A stretch of DNA of 64,000 nucleotides from JBBQWZ01 sp038210135 (lineage in GTDB: Bacteria; Acidobacteriota; Terriglobia; Bryobacterales; Bryobacteraceae), in contig JBBQWZ010000022.1 in assembly GCA_038210135.1 (NCBI GenBank), forward strand, positions 36,670 through 100,669, given 5' to 3'. Positions 8,257 to 15,601 of this stretch are shown in pieces (within the stretch, counting starts at the first letter, position 1; each line of letters begins with the position of its first letter). The translations under genes and the position numbers were made by a program. Under the pieces are notes generated by a model. The model saw only the letters and a list, made by a program, of their open reading frames with translations. It had not been told where the DNA came from and made no database searches.

Positions 8257-8949
8257 ATGCCGCTTCTCCGAGTCAATGGGCTTTCGAAGAAGTTTGGGAA
8301 GATCGCCGCGCTTACCGATGTCGGGCTTGAAATTCGCGAAGGCGAAATTTTGGGGCTGATTGGGCCGAATGGAGCAGGGAAGTCCACGCTGTTCGAATGC
8401 CTGGCGGGCGTATTGCCGTTTGATAGCGGCGCGATCCTAAGCGGGGGCGTCGCGACGAACGAAGTGCTGTTTTACATGCCGGACGGCATCGCTCCGTGGC
8501 CGGACCAATCTGTTTCGTGGATGCTGGATTTTGTGATCGGCTACTTCGGCGGCCGGTCGGCGATGCGCGATGAAGTGATCCGGCAATTCGATCTCAGCGG
8601 GTTTCTCAGGCAAAGAATCGGCACGCTCTCGAAGGGGCAGCGCAAGCGCGCGCTGATTGCCGCTGGACTGCTGGCTCCGCAGTCGGTGCTGCTGATCGAT
8701 GAGCCGCTGGATGGGTTGGACCTGCGGCAGATGCGCGACATCGCGGCGGCGCTGCGGTGGCATGCCGATCAAGGCCGGACACTGTTTCTGTCGATCCACC
8801 AGATCTCCGATGCGGCTCGTTTTTGCGATCGCTTCGTGTTGCTGAGCGGCGGACGGATTCGCGGTGAGGGCACGATTCCGCAGCTGGCCGAACTCGCGGG
8901 CAACGCGGCCGAGCGCAACCTCGAAGAGGTCTTCCTTGCGCTCACGTAA
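8257..8949 (+). CDS. ABC transporter ATP-binding protein
   Basis: A 230-residue ATPase subunit with all core motifs: Walker A GPNGAGKST (about residues 38-46), signature LSKGQ (about 126-130), Walker B VLLIDEP with D-loop DGLD, and the H-loop His in LSIHQ. This is the compact type that partners with ABC-2 permeases. The gene overlaps the start of the permease gene by about 14 bp, so translation is coupled. The transported substrate is not visible. Together the two resemble the GldA/GldG-like exporters of Bacteroidota and Acidobacteriota. Confidence 0.92.
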   Translation: MPLLRVNGLSKKFGKIAALTDVGLEIREGEILGLIGPNGAGKSTLFECLAGVLPFDSGAILSGGVATNEVLFYMPDGIAPWPDQSVSWMLDFVIGYFGGRSAMRDEVIRQFDLSGFLRQRIGTLSKGQRKRALIAAGLLAPQSVLLIDEPLDGLDLRQMRDIAAALRWHADQGRTLFLSIHQISDAARFCDRFVLLSGGRIRGEGTIPQLAELAGNAAERNLEEVFLALT

Positions 8950-10264
8950 CGCGTTCCTGTGGTTGTTGAACAAGGAATGGCGCGAGTTGCTGGCGTCGCG
9001 AGCGTGGTGGCTGCTGGTGTTGTTGATGGGGCCGCTGACGGGTGTTGGGTTCATCGGCGCGATGCAAAGTTACGCCGAAGTTTCAGGGTTCAATGGGACG
9101 TCGGCGGGCGTCGGGGAAGCGCTGTCGCCGTTGATTGGCGTGTGGGGACCGATGTTCAGCGCGTGTGAATTGGGGGCGGTGTTCCTGCTGCCGTTCGCGG
9201 CGATCCGAATGGTGGGGGCGGACCGGCAAAGCGGAGCGTTGCGGCTGGAGTTGCAGGGTGGCGTGTCGCCGGGATTGCGAATTTTGGCGAAGGCGCTGTT
9301 GGCGTTGGCCGGATGGATGTTCGCGATGTTGCCGGCGGGGATCGGCATCCTGTTATGGAGCCTGTACGGCGGCGCGCTCGACGGGCGCGAGCTGGCGAGT
9401 GTGATCGGCGGTCATGTGTTGAATGCGGGGCTGACGATTGCGTTGGGTTTCAGTGCGGCGGCGGTGACGGAGCATCCATCCACGGCGGCGATTGCGACGC
9501 TCGGGATTACGGTGGGCACGTGGATCCTGAATTTTCTCGCCGCGTTGCAGGGCGGAGTGTGGGAGCGGGTGGCGGCGTACACACCGGCAGTGGTGGTCAG
9601 CGACTTTAGCCACGGGCTGATTCAACTGCGAACCGTGCTGGTCGAGGTGCTGCTGATCCTGGCGGGTTTAGGCGTGGCGGCGATCTGGCAGCGCCTTGGC
9701 GTGGGCGTGCGACGCCGAGGGATGGAATCCGCGATGCTGCTGGCCGGCGTTTCGGCGATGGTGTTTGCGTGTTCGTTCGTGCGGGCGACCTGGGATGTGT
9801 CAGAGAATCGCGGCAACTCGTTTCCGGCGGCGGATGAGCGCGCGCTGCGTGGGCTCGAAGCTCCGCTAACGATCGTGGTGCATCTGGCTGCTGAGGATCC
9901 GCGGCGCGCGGACCTCGAACGGAACGCGCTTTCGAAGCTTCGGCGGGTGGTGCCGCGGTTAGAGGTGCGGTATGTATCGTCGACCGGAATCGGGATGTTC
10001 GAACAGACCAGGGAAGGCTACGGCGAGATTCAATATTCGATCGGGGGACGGACTTCAACGAGCCGGATGACGACGGCGGAGGGCGTCCTCGAATCGATCT
10101 ACACGCTGGGGGGCGTTACGGTTCCGGCGGACGTGCGGGAAACGGTATTCCGCGGACATCCGTTGGCGGTTCCGCCGCGGGGCGCTCCGGCGATTTTCTA
10201 CGGGGTCTGGCCGGGGGCGATTTTAGTACTGGCCATTGTAGTTCGACGGAGAAATCGGGGATAA
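8936..10264 (+). CDS. ABC-2 type permease with GldG-like C-terminal domain
   Basis: A 442-residue membrane protein. About six hydrophobic segments fill residues 15-260 (ABC-2 permease). A soluble domain follows (about 285-420: PLTIVVHLAAEDPRRADLERNALSKLRRV), then a final transmembrane segment (AIFYGVWPGAILVLAIVV) and a basic end. The soluble part resembles the GldG/ABC-type uncharacterised transport domain of gliding-motility exporters. I choose a TTG start at 8936 because AGAGG lies seven bases upstream and it overlaps the ATPase stop. The upstream in-frame ATG at 8864 would lie deep inside the ATPase gene. Confidence 0.8.
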   Translation: MRSRNAFLWLLNKEWRELLASRAWWLLVLLMGPLTGVGFIGAMQSYAEVSGFNGTSAGVGEALSPLIGVWGPMFSACELGAVFLLPFAAIRMVGADRQSGALRLELQGGVSPGLRILAKALLALAGWMFAMLPAGIGILLWSLYGGALDGRELASVIGGHVLNAGLTIALGFSAAAVTEHPSTAAIATLGITVGTWILNFLAALQGGVWERVAAYTPAVVVSDFSHGLIQLRTVLVEVLLILAGLGVAAIWQRLGVGVRRRGMESAMLLAGVSAMVFACSFVRATWDVSENRGNSFPAADERALRGLEAPLTIVVHLAAEDPRRADLERNALSKLRRVVPRLEVRYVSSTGIGMFEQTREGYGEIQYSIGGRTSTSRMTTAEGVLESIYTLGGVTVPADVRETVFRGHPLAVPPRGAPAIFYGVWPGAILVLAIVVRRRNRG

Positions 10265-10274
10265 AGGGAGTCTG

Positions 10275-11048
10275 ATGAAAATCCTTGGAACGTTGTTGCT
10301 GGCGCTACCGCTGTTGGCCGCCGAAAAGAAGATCGATCTTTCAAAAGAGACTTCGGGTAAGCCGCCGCAGACGTTTGTTCCGATGGTGGGCACCTGGACG
10401 GTGGCGCAGGACGGGCCGGACAAGGTGGTGATGGTCGATGGACGGCCGTGGGTGGCGAGCAAGGACAATCCGACCAGGCTGCTGCTGCAAAGTGCGCGCA
10501 AGCTGTACGGCACGAACAATGAAGAGTTGATGGACAACGCCAAGCAGTTCGCGTATTACCCGGTGGCGGTGTTAAACGGCGTCGAGAACTTCTCGAATGG
10601 CACGATCAGCGTGAAGTTCAAGACGGTTGGCGGCGAGGCCGACCGTTGCTCGGGGATTCTGTTCAACGTGAAGCCGAACGGGGATTGGCTGGCGGTGCGG
10701 TACAACGACACCGAGAACAATTTGGCGTTCTGGGAATTTCACAACGGGATCCGGCGCAATATCAAGTTCAGCGACCGGGCGATGAAGTTCATGCTGGATC
10801 GGACGGCGTGGCACGATTTGAAGCTGACGGTGGATGGCGCGAATATCCAGGTGTTCCTCGACGGCAAACTGGGCCTCGAGTACATATTGGGAAGCGAACC
10901 GGTTGCCGGCAGGCGCGGTCCGCCGCATGAAGACATGTATCCGAAAAACAACCCGGTGCTGCGTCCGCCGGTGGCGGGGAAGATCGGACTGTGGTCGAAG
11001 ACCGACAGCACCAGCTGGTTCAAAGACTACGTGATCGATTCGAAGTAA
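10275..11048 (+). CDS. secreted DUF1080/LamG-like protein, 257 aa
   Basis: A signal peptide (MKILGTLLLALPLLAA) precedes a protein made mostly of beta strands. Features such as 'GTISVKFKTVGGEADRCSGI', 'NGDWLAVRYNDTENNLAFWEF', 'WHDLKLTVDGANIQVFLDG' and the closing 'GKIGLWSKTDSTSWFKDY' match the concanavalin-like fold of DUF1080 / 3-keto-disaccharide hydrolase-type domains. That group includes glycoside-binding and hydrolytic proteins; catalysis cannot be confirmed here. The start has AGGGAG eight bases upstream and lies 10 bp after the permease stop, so it may belong to the same transcript. It converges on the phospholipase D-like gene with only 8 bp between the stops. Confidence 0.75.
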   Translation: MKILGTLLLALPLLAAEKKIDLSKETSGKPPQTFVPMVGTWTVAQDGPDKVVMVDGRPWVASKDNPTRLLLQSARKLYGTNNEELMDNAKQFAYYPVAVLNGVENFSNGTISVKFKTVGGEADRCSGILFNVKPNGDWLAVRYNDTENNLAFWEFHNGIRRNIKFSDRAMKFMLDRTAWHDLKLTVDGANIQVFLDGKLGLEYILGSEPVAGRRGPPHEDMYPKNNPVLRPPVAGKIGLWSKTDSTSWFKDYVIDSK

Positions 11049-11056
11049 GCCTGGCG

Positions 11057-12154
11057 TTATTTCTCGGCATCGTCGCGATCCTTTTGGGCGGCGCCCACGG
11101 CTTCGGCCATCACTGCCTTCACGGCTTCTTTGACGGCACTGCGGACGTCATCGGCGACATCCGCGGCGCTCAATTCCAGGCCGTCGTTCGACTTGGACAT
11201 TTCCTTCAGCGCCGCTTCGATTACAGGCGCGAATTCGGGCATGCTCTTGCTGACGGCCTTGGCGACCTTTTTAGCGGTTTTGTCGGTTGAATCGGCGGCG
11301 CCGGCACCTTTGGTCGATTTCGTAACCGACTTCCAATCGGCTTCAAAGGTCTTGGACATTTCCTCCACGACTTTCGCATCGCGGATGACGACGCCCACTT
11401 CGCGGCGCTGGTCGAGTTCGATCTGCCGCAGACTCTGGCTGCCGAGGAAGGCGATCTTGCCGTCGCGGATCATGGTCCGGGAGTGTAAACGGCGATCCAA
11501 TTTGCCAACCTCGAAGGGAATTTTGCGGCTGCGCGTTCCCCCGATCAGGCGGACATCGATTCCGGCTTTCGCCTGTTCGTCGATCAGCTTCACCATTTCC
11601 GGATCGCTGAGCTCGACGTCATAGATCAGCAGCGAATGCTTGGCTCCTTTGATGAATTCGGCGAGCTGCTTTCTGGCGTTGGACGGGCTGACGACGAAGT
11701 CGGCGTGTTTGGCGTTATACGGATTGCGCTTGGTGTCGGCTTCAAACAACGTGACGGCTTCTTTGACGAGCTTTTGGTCGGTGATGATGACTCCGAAGCT
11801 GCGGCTGCGGTCCATGTCGATGGAAGTGAAGTTGAAGGCGAGGACGTAGAGTTCCTTGCGATCGATGATCATCATCTTGGCGTGATAGCGGACGTAGTCG
11901 TCGGCGGTGCGCGAAACGGTGACCCCGGCGCCCAGAAGGCGCATTTCGAGACGGCGCAAGCGATCCTCGCCCGCCTTATTGGTATGGGCGATCAGCGCGG
12001 TGACCGAGACGCCGCGGATGACCGCGTTGGCGAGGGCGACTTCGATCTCGTGCCGGTCAAAGCGAAAAATTACGATTTCAATCGACTTTTTCGCGGAGGC
12101 AATGCTTTTCACGATCGGTGCGACTCCGTCGTTTGGCTGAATGATCAGTTTCAA
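11057..12154 (-). CDS. phospholipase D-fold protein (cardiolipin synthase-like)
   Basis: A 365-residue cytoplasmic protein with two PLD repeats. The first has a canonical HxKxxxxD (HAKMMIID, about residue 103). The second reads HSRTMIRD (about residue 225), with Arg where Lys is usual. Asn/Ser residues follow each motif (FNFTS and GSQSL), as in the superfamily. A long helical, Ala/Lys-rich C-terminal tail (about residues 275-365) has no match I recognise. There is no signal peptide or membrane segment, so it is not a standard membrane cardiolipin synthase; it could act on phospholipids or nucleic acids. TTG at 12154 is used as start, with AGGG upstream. Confidence 0.8.
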   Translation of the reverse strand: MKLIIQPNDGVAPIVKSIASAKKSIEIVIFRFDRHEIEVALANAVIRGVSVTALIAHTNKAGEDRLRRLEMRLLGAGVTVSRTADDYVRYHAKMMIIDRKELYVLAFNFTSIDMDRSRSFGVIITDQKLVKEAVTLFEADTKRNPYNAKHADFVVSPSNARKQLAEFIKGAKHSLLIYDVELSDPEMVKLIDEQAKAGIDVRLIGGTRSRKIPFEVGKLDRRLHSRTMIRDGKIAFLGSQSLRQIELDQRREVGVVIRDAKVVEEMSKTFEADWKSVTKSTKGAGAADSTDKTAKKVAKAVSKSMPEFAPVIEAALKEMSKSNDGLELSAADVADDVRSAVKEAVKAVMAEAVGAAQKDRDDAEK

Positions 12155-12269
12155 ATTTCACCCTTTGCAGACTTCGCGCTGGAAGCACGGAATGGTAACC
12201 GGGGACGCTTGGCATTCCCATTGCACTCATAGTACCCTTCGATCTATAGGATCGCCTAAAAGGAGCTCT

Positions 12270-13298
12270 ATGTTATTGAAAATTCGGTTACTGGCGGTCT
12301 GTGTCGTATTGGGGGCGCTGGGGAGCGCCGACCTCGTAGCGGAAAAAAAGACGAGCGACGGCGTCAAGGGGAGTGCAAAGATTGCAGTCCACGGGAACGC
12401 TGTCTTGTGGAAGGCGCCGGTAGACCTTGAATCCCGCAACCTGCTGTACGGATCGGGCGGGGAGAAACATCGTCCGGAGGGTCCTTTCACTTTTGTCAAA
12501 GAAGACATGAGTGGAACCAACCCTAAGTTTACGGTGAAAGACGGCCAAGGCAAGAAGTGGAAGGTGAAGATGGGCGCCGAAGCGAAGCCGGAGGTCGCGG
12601 CATCGCGTTTCGTATGGGCGACCGGGTACTTCACTTACGACGAATATTTCCTGGATCGTCTGAAGGTGGAGGGAATGCCGGGCCATATGCACCGCGGCCA
12701 GAAATTCGTTGGGGCGGACGGGACCGTCCGCGAAGTCCGCATGAAGCGGGACATCAGCGGGGAAGCGAAAGACGGGACCTGGCGATGGAAAGATGAGCCA
12801 TTTGTGGGCACGCCGGAGCTGAATGCTCTTCGGACTCTGATGGCGGTGCTGAACAACTGGGATTTGAAAACGGAGAACAATACGATTCTGGTGGACAAGA
12901 AAACCGGGGAACAGATGTACCTGGTCAGCGATCTGGGAGCGTCGTTCGGCACCACCGGATTGAGTGTTCCGCTGTCGAAGGCGCGCGGCAACCTGGGCGC
13001 GTATGAACATTCAAAATTCATCACGCGGACGAGTGGCGATCAGATCAATTTTGGTACGCCAAGCAGTGCTTCGCCGGTATTTATGTTCGATTTCAAAGAA
13101 TACGTGAAGCGGCTGCACATCCGGTCGGTTGGACGAGGGGTGCCGCGTGCGGATGCGAAGCAGATGGGTGCGCTGCTGGCGCGGCTTTCGCCGAAGCAGA
13201 TTCGGGACGCGTTTCGTGCGGCGGGGTACGCGCCGGAGGTTGTGGAAGGCTTCAGTAAAGCAGTCGAGGCGCGCATTCGCGCTTTGCAGGCGCTGTAG
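12270..13298 (+). CDS. secreted protein with kinase-fold signature residues
   Basis: 342 residues with a signal peptide (LLAVCVVLGALGSADLVA). The mature part carries a pattern typical of the HipA/Fam20-type atypical kinase fold. A beta-strand lysine sits in KWKVKMG (K100), followed by a helix glutamate in AKPEVAASR (E108). A catalytic-loop-like NNWDLKTENN follows (D198, N203/N204), and then VSDLGASFG (D221) in the metal-binding DFG position. No standard annotation comes to mind for this arrangement. I infer a periplasmic or secreted kinase-like protein whose activity is unproven. AGGAG five bases before ATG 12270 fixes the start; an upstream in-frame ATG at 12141 lacks a site. Confidence 0.6.
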   Translation: MLLKIRLLAVCVVLGALGSADLVAEKKTSDGVKGSAKIAVHGNAVLWKAPVDLESRNLLYGSGGEKHRPEGPFTFVKEDMSGTNPKFTVKDGQGKKWKVKMGAEAKPEVAASRFVWATGYFTYDEYFLDRLKVEGMPGHMHRGQKFVGADGTVREVRMKRDISGEAKDGTWRWKDEPFVGTPELNALRTLMAVLNNWDLKTENNTILVDKKTGEQMYLVSDLGASFGTTGLSVPLSKARGNLGAYEHSKFITRTSGDQINFGTPSSASPVFMFDFKEYVKRLHIRSVGRGVPRADAKQMGALLARLSPKQIRDAFRAAGYAPEVVEGFSKAVEARIRALQAL

Positions 13299-13517
13299 CC
13301 GCTCGATTCGTGGGCTCTCCGCGGGGAATTCGGCCTGGGATACGGCATCCGACGGGTCGTAAGAATTAGAAAACGCTGGAGACAAGGCCAAGCGCAGATT
13401 TTGCGCTCTAGCAAGGGTAAGCGTTGCCGTTTGCGCCTGGAAAGACGGCATTCAGGCCGGAAATTCGTGGAACTCGACTTGCACTAGAGTGATCGGCCAT
13501 CGCGGCTACACACCGAC

Positions 13518-14000
13518 ATGACAAGCGAACAATACGGAACTGCATTTGACAGAGGATTCCCGAGAACGGTGCGGTTTCTCGGCATGCGCGGACTCTCGCG
13601 CGAAGCGGCGGAAGAAGCGGCACAGATGGCCTGGGCGACGGGCTGGGAGCGGCTTTATCAGCTTCGCGATCACACCCGGTTGTTGCAATGGGTGGCATCG
13701 ATCGCGTTGAACGCGTACCGGAAGACCTTGCGTTCCTCCCGGCGCAACGTCAGCCTGCATGAGATTGCTGTTCCTCCGCCGATCAATCACGCGGCTATCG
13801 ACCTTGAGTGCATTCTGAGCCGTTGCGGTCGCAAGCAGCGCGAGATCCTCGACACGTATCACTTGAAGGGTGTGGACATTGTCCAAATGGCGCACCATTA
13901 TTCGTGTTCGAAGACCGCCATTCGGATACGACTTTCGCGGGCTCGCCGTGACGCGGCGGAAGCGGCGTCGATCAAACGTCCGCAAGCGGCTCGGGCGTAA
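13518..14000 (+). CDS. ECF-like RNA polymerase sigma factor
   Basis: A 160-residue protein with a region 2-like N-terminal half (AEEAAQMAWATGWERLYQL) and a region 4-like helix-turn-helix at the C-terminus (ILDTYHLKGVDIVQMAHHYSCSKTAIRIRLSRAR). These are the two domains of extracytoplasmic function sigma factors, linked by a short spacer. Region 2 is shorter than usual and no anti-sigma factor gene is adjacent, so regulation may be by expression or by a distant partner. It converges on a response regulator gene, with a bidirectional terminator between them. The start ATG has only a weak ribosome binding site. Confidence 0.75.
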   Translation: MTSEQYGTAFDRGFPRTVRFLGMRGLSREAAEEAAQMAWATGWERLYQLRDHTRLLQWVASIALNAYRKTLRSSRRNVSLHEIAVPPPINHAAIDLECILSRCGRKQREILDTYHLKGVDIVQMAHHYSCSKTAIRIRLSRARRDAAEAASIKRPQAARA

Positions 14001-14088
14001 TCGGAAAGAAGATGCCGGCCTGGCCTCGGGGGACTGCTCAATAGTCTTTGCGAGGCCGGGCTGGCGTGTTGTTGGGATGCTGGAAAGT

Positions 14089-14129
14089 AAAAAAGCGCGA
14101 ACTCGTTGGGAAAGAGTTTCGCGCTTTTT
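14089..14129. terminator. bidirectional intrinsic terminator
   Basis: A near-perfect inverted repeat: AAAAAAGCGCGAACTC and GAGTTTCGCGCTTTTT around a short loop, giving an A-tract on one side and a T-tract on the other. It lies between the convergent sigma factor (ends 14000) and response regulator (ends 14151) genes and can serve both. Confidence 0.85.
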
Positions 14130-14150
14130 GCGAAGAGAAGAAGGTCGGGA

Positions 14151-14603
14151 TTAGTGGGTAGCTTCGAGGTGGCGTTTGCGTTCACTTTCCATCAGGTCGG
14201 CAACTACGCGGCCGAGGTCCATGAAGGAATGCAGGTCGGTAGGCTTGCGGAAATAAATGCGAGCGCCCAGCATCATGGCTTTATCGCGATCGCGCTGGGA
14301 GTCGGAGGAGGTGAGCACGATGATCGGAACTTCTCGCAGACTGTCCTGTTCCCGGAGCCAGGTCAGGATCTGCTCGCCGTCGAACCGCGGCAAGTTCAGG
14401 TCAAGAAGGATGAGGTCGGGGACATCGCCGCTGTCCAGGCGGGAGGCGGTCTCGAGGATCCGCCAGGCATCTTCGCCATTGCGCGCCACTGTGAGGATGT
14501 ACGGGACGTGGTTCTTGTCGAGCGCGCGACGCACCAGAAAGACGTCTCCGTCGTTATCTTCGGCGAGGAGGATTTGTAAATCGCGACTCATTCTTTCATT
14601 CAT
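14151..14603 (-). CDS. single-domain response regulator (Rcp/CheY-like)
   Basis: A receiver domain of about 140 residues. The acidic pair is in LLAEDNDGD, the phosphoacceptor Asp in LILLDLNLPRFDG, Thr in IIVLTSSDS, and the conserved Lys in YFRKPTD. The 'EDNDGDVFLVRRAL' start and absence of an output domain match the Rcp type that pairs with phytochrome-like or PAS kinases. The start is uncertain: ATG 14603, ATG 14591 and an upstream GTG 14669 are in frame; I choose 14603, since the upstream extension looks unlike a receiver. It is divergent from the histidine kinase at 14719, its likely partner. Confidence 0.85.
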   Translation of the reverse strand: MNERMSRDLQILLAEDNDGDVFLVRRALDKNHVPYILTVARNGEDAWRILETASRLDSGDVPDLILLDLNLPRFDGEQILTWLREQDSLREVPIIVLTSSDSQRDRDKAMMLGARIYFRKPTDLHSFMDLGRVVADLMESERKRHLEATH

Positions 14604-14718
14604 CACATTCACTGGCAGGCTCGATCGTTTCCGATCCAAACTGCCTCGCAGATTGAGCATGGTATTCACAACTGCGATGGATAGAGCAAGTCAAATACCA
14701 TACTGAAAAGGAACGTTA

Positions 14719-15453
14719 ATGGAAAAAACTTCCGCTTTGGAGATCGAACTTGAGCATCTTCGACGCAAGGACGCCGAAACCGAGAAGCTGCTCTCGGTGA
14801 CTGCACACAACCTGCGCGAACCCCTCCGAAACGTTCTTTCTTACACGCAATTGTTGCATAAGGAACACGCTGCCGGGTTGGACCCTGCGGCGTTACATTA
14901 CTTGAGCCAGATTGAACTCGGAGGACGCCGGTTGGTGGCGATTCTGGATGGTTTATCGAGCATGACGAGCCTGGATTCGCGCGAATTACGTCCGCGCGGA
15001 GTGGCGTTGAAAACAGCTTTCGACGGTGCACAGCGTCAGCTCGGAAATCCGGAGGAATGGCCGATCGAATTTCCTGTCGAACCGGTGCCGGATATTTATG
15101 CCGACTCGGAAATGGTGATCGATGCGATCCATCGGCTGCTCGACAATGCGATCAAATTCCGGCGCGCGGGTATGCCGGCGGCTATCTCGGTCCGCGCCGA
15201 ACAAAATGGCGCCGAGGTGGAGATCGCGATTGCGGATCAGGGAATTGGAGTCGGGGAGCCGTACCGGGAAAAGTGTTTCGGACTCTTCAAGCGTCTGCAC
15301 TCGCAGGCGGAGTTTCCGGGCGAGGGTATCGGCCTGGCATTTGCCCGGAAAGCGATTGAGAAGAACGGCGGAAGAATTTGGATGGAGGCCCATGAGGGGC
15401 CGGGCATTACGGTGAAGCTGGTGTTGCCGGCTCACTCCGGCGCGGGGGACTAG
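14719..15453 (+). CDS. soluble sensor histidine kinase, 244 aa
   Basis: A compact kinase with only the catalytic core. The H-box is LLSVTAHNLREPLRNV (His about residue 31). The N-box is RLLDNAIKF (about 135-143), G1 is DQGIGVGE, then FKRLH and G2 GEGIGLAFARKAIEKNGGRIW. There is no sensor domain, signal peptide or membrane segment; the first 20 residues form a short coiled coil. It probably works with another sensory protein or with the adjacent divergent response regulator. AAGGA lies eight bases upstream of the ATG. It is followed at 15460 by GC-rich palindromes. Confidence 0.88.
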   Translation: MEKTSALEIELEHLRRKDAETEKLLSVTAHNLREPLRNVLSYTQLLHKEHAAGLDPAALHYLSQIELGGRRLVAILDGLSSMTSLDSRELRPRGVALKTAFDGAQRQLGNPEEWPIEFPVEPVPDIYADSEMVIDAIHRLLDNAIKFRRAGMPAAISVRAEQNGAEVEIAIADQGIGVGEPYREKCFGLFKRLHSQAEFPGEGIGLAFARKAIEKNGGRIWMEAHEGPGITVKLVLPAHSGAGD

Positions 15454-15459
15454 ATGAAT

Positions 15460-15555
15460 CCCCGCCCTGCGGGCGGGGGACGGCCTAGTAGCCGGCGGTC
15501 CGCGATCGACTCTTACCAGTGGACTTTCAAAGAATCCCCGCCCTTACGGGCGGGG
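15460..15555. repeat. two GC-rich REP-like palindromes
   Basis: Two perfect hairpins, CCCCGCCC/GGGCGGGG, at 15460-15479 (loop TGC-type) and 15536-15555 (loop TTAC), about 60 bp apart in the gap between convergent genes. The same palindrome recurs at 62283, 62326 and 62413, so this is a dispersed chromosomal element, not just a local terminator. It lacks a T-tract. Confidence 0.75.
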
Positions 15556-15601
15556 CTATCGCGTCGCAGTTGTGCACTAAAGGAATGACAGGGACGGCCG
15601 A

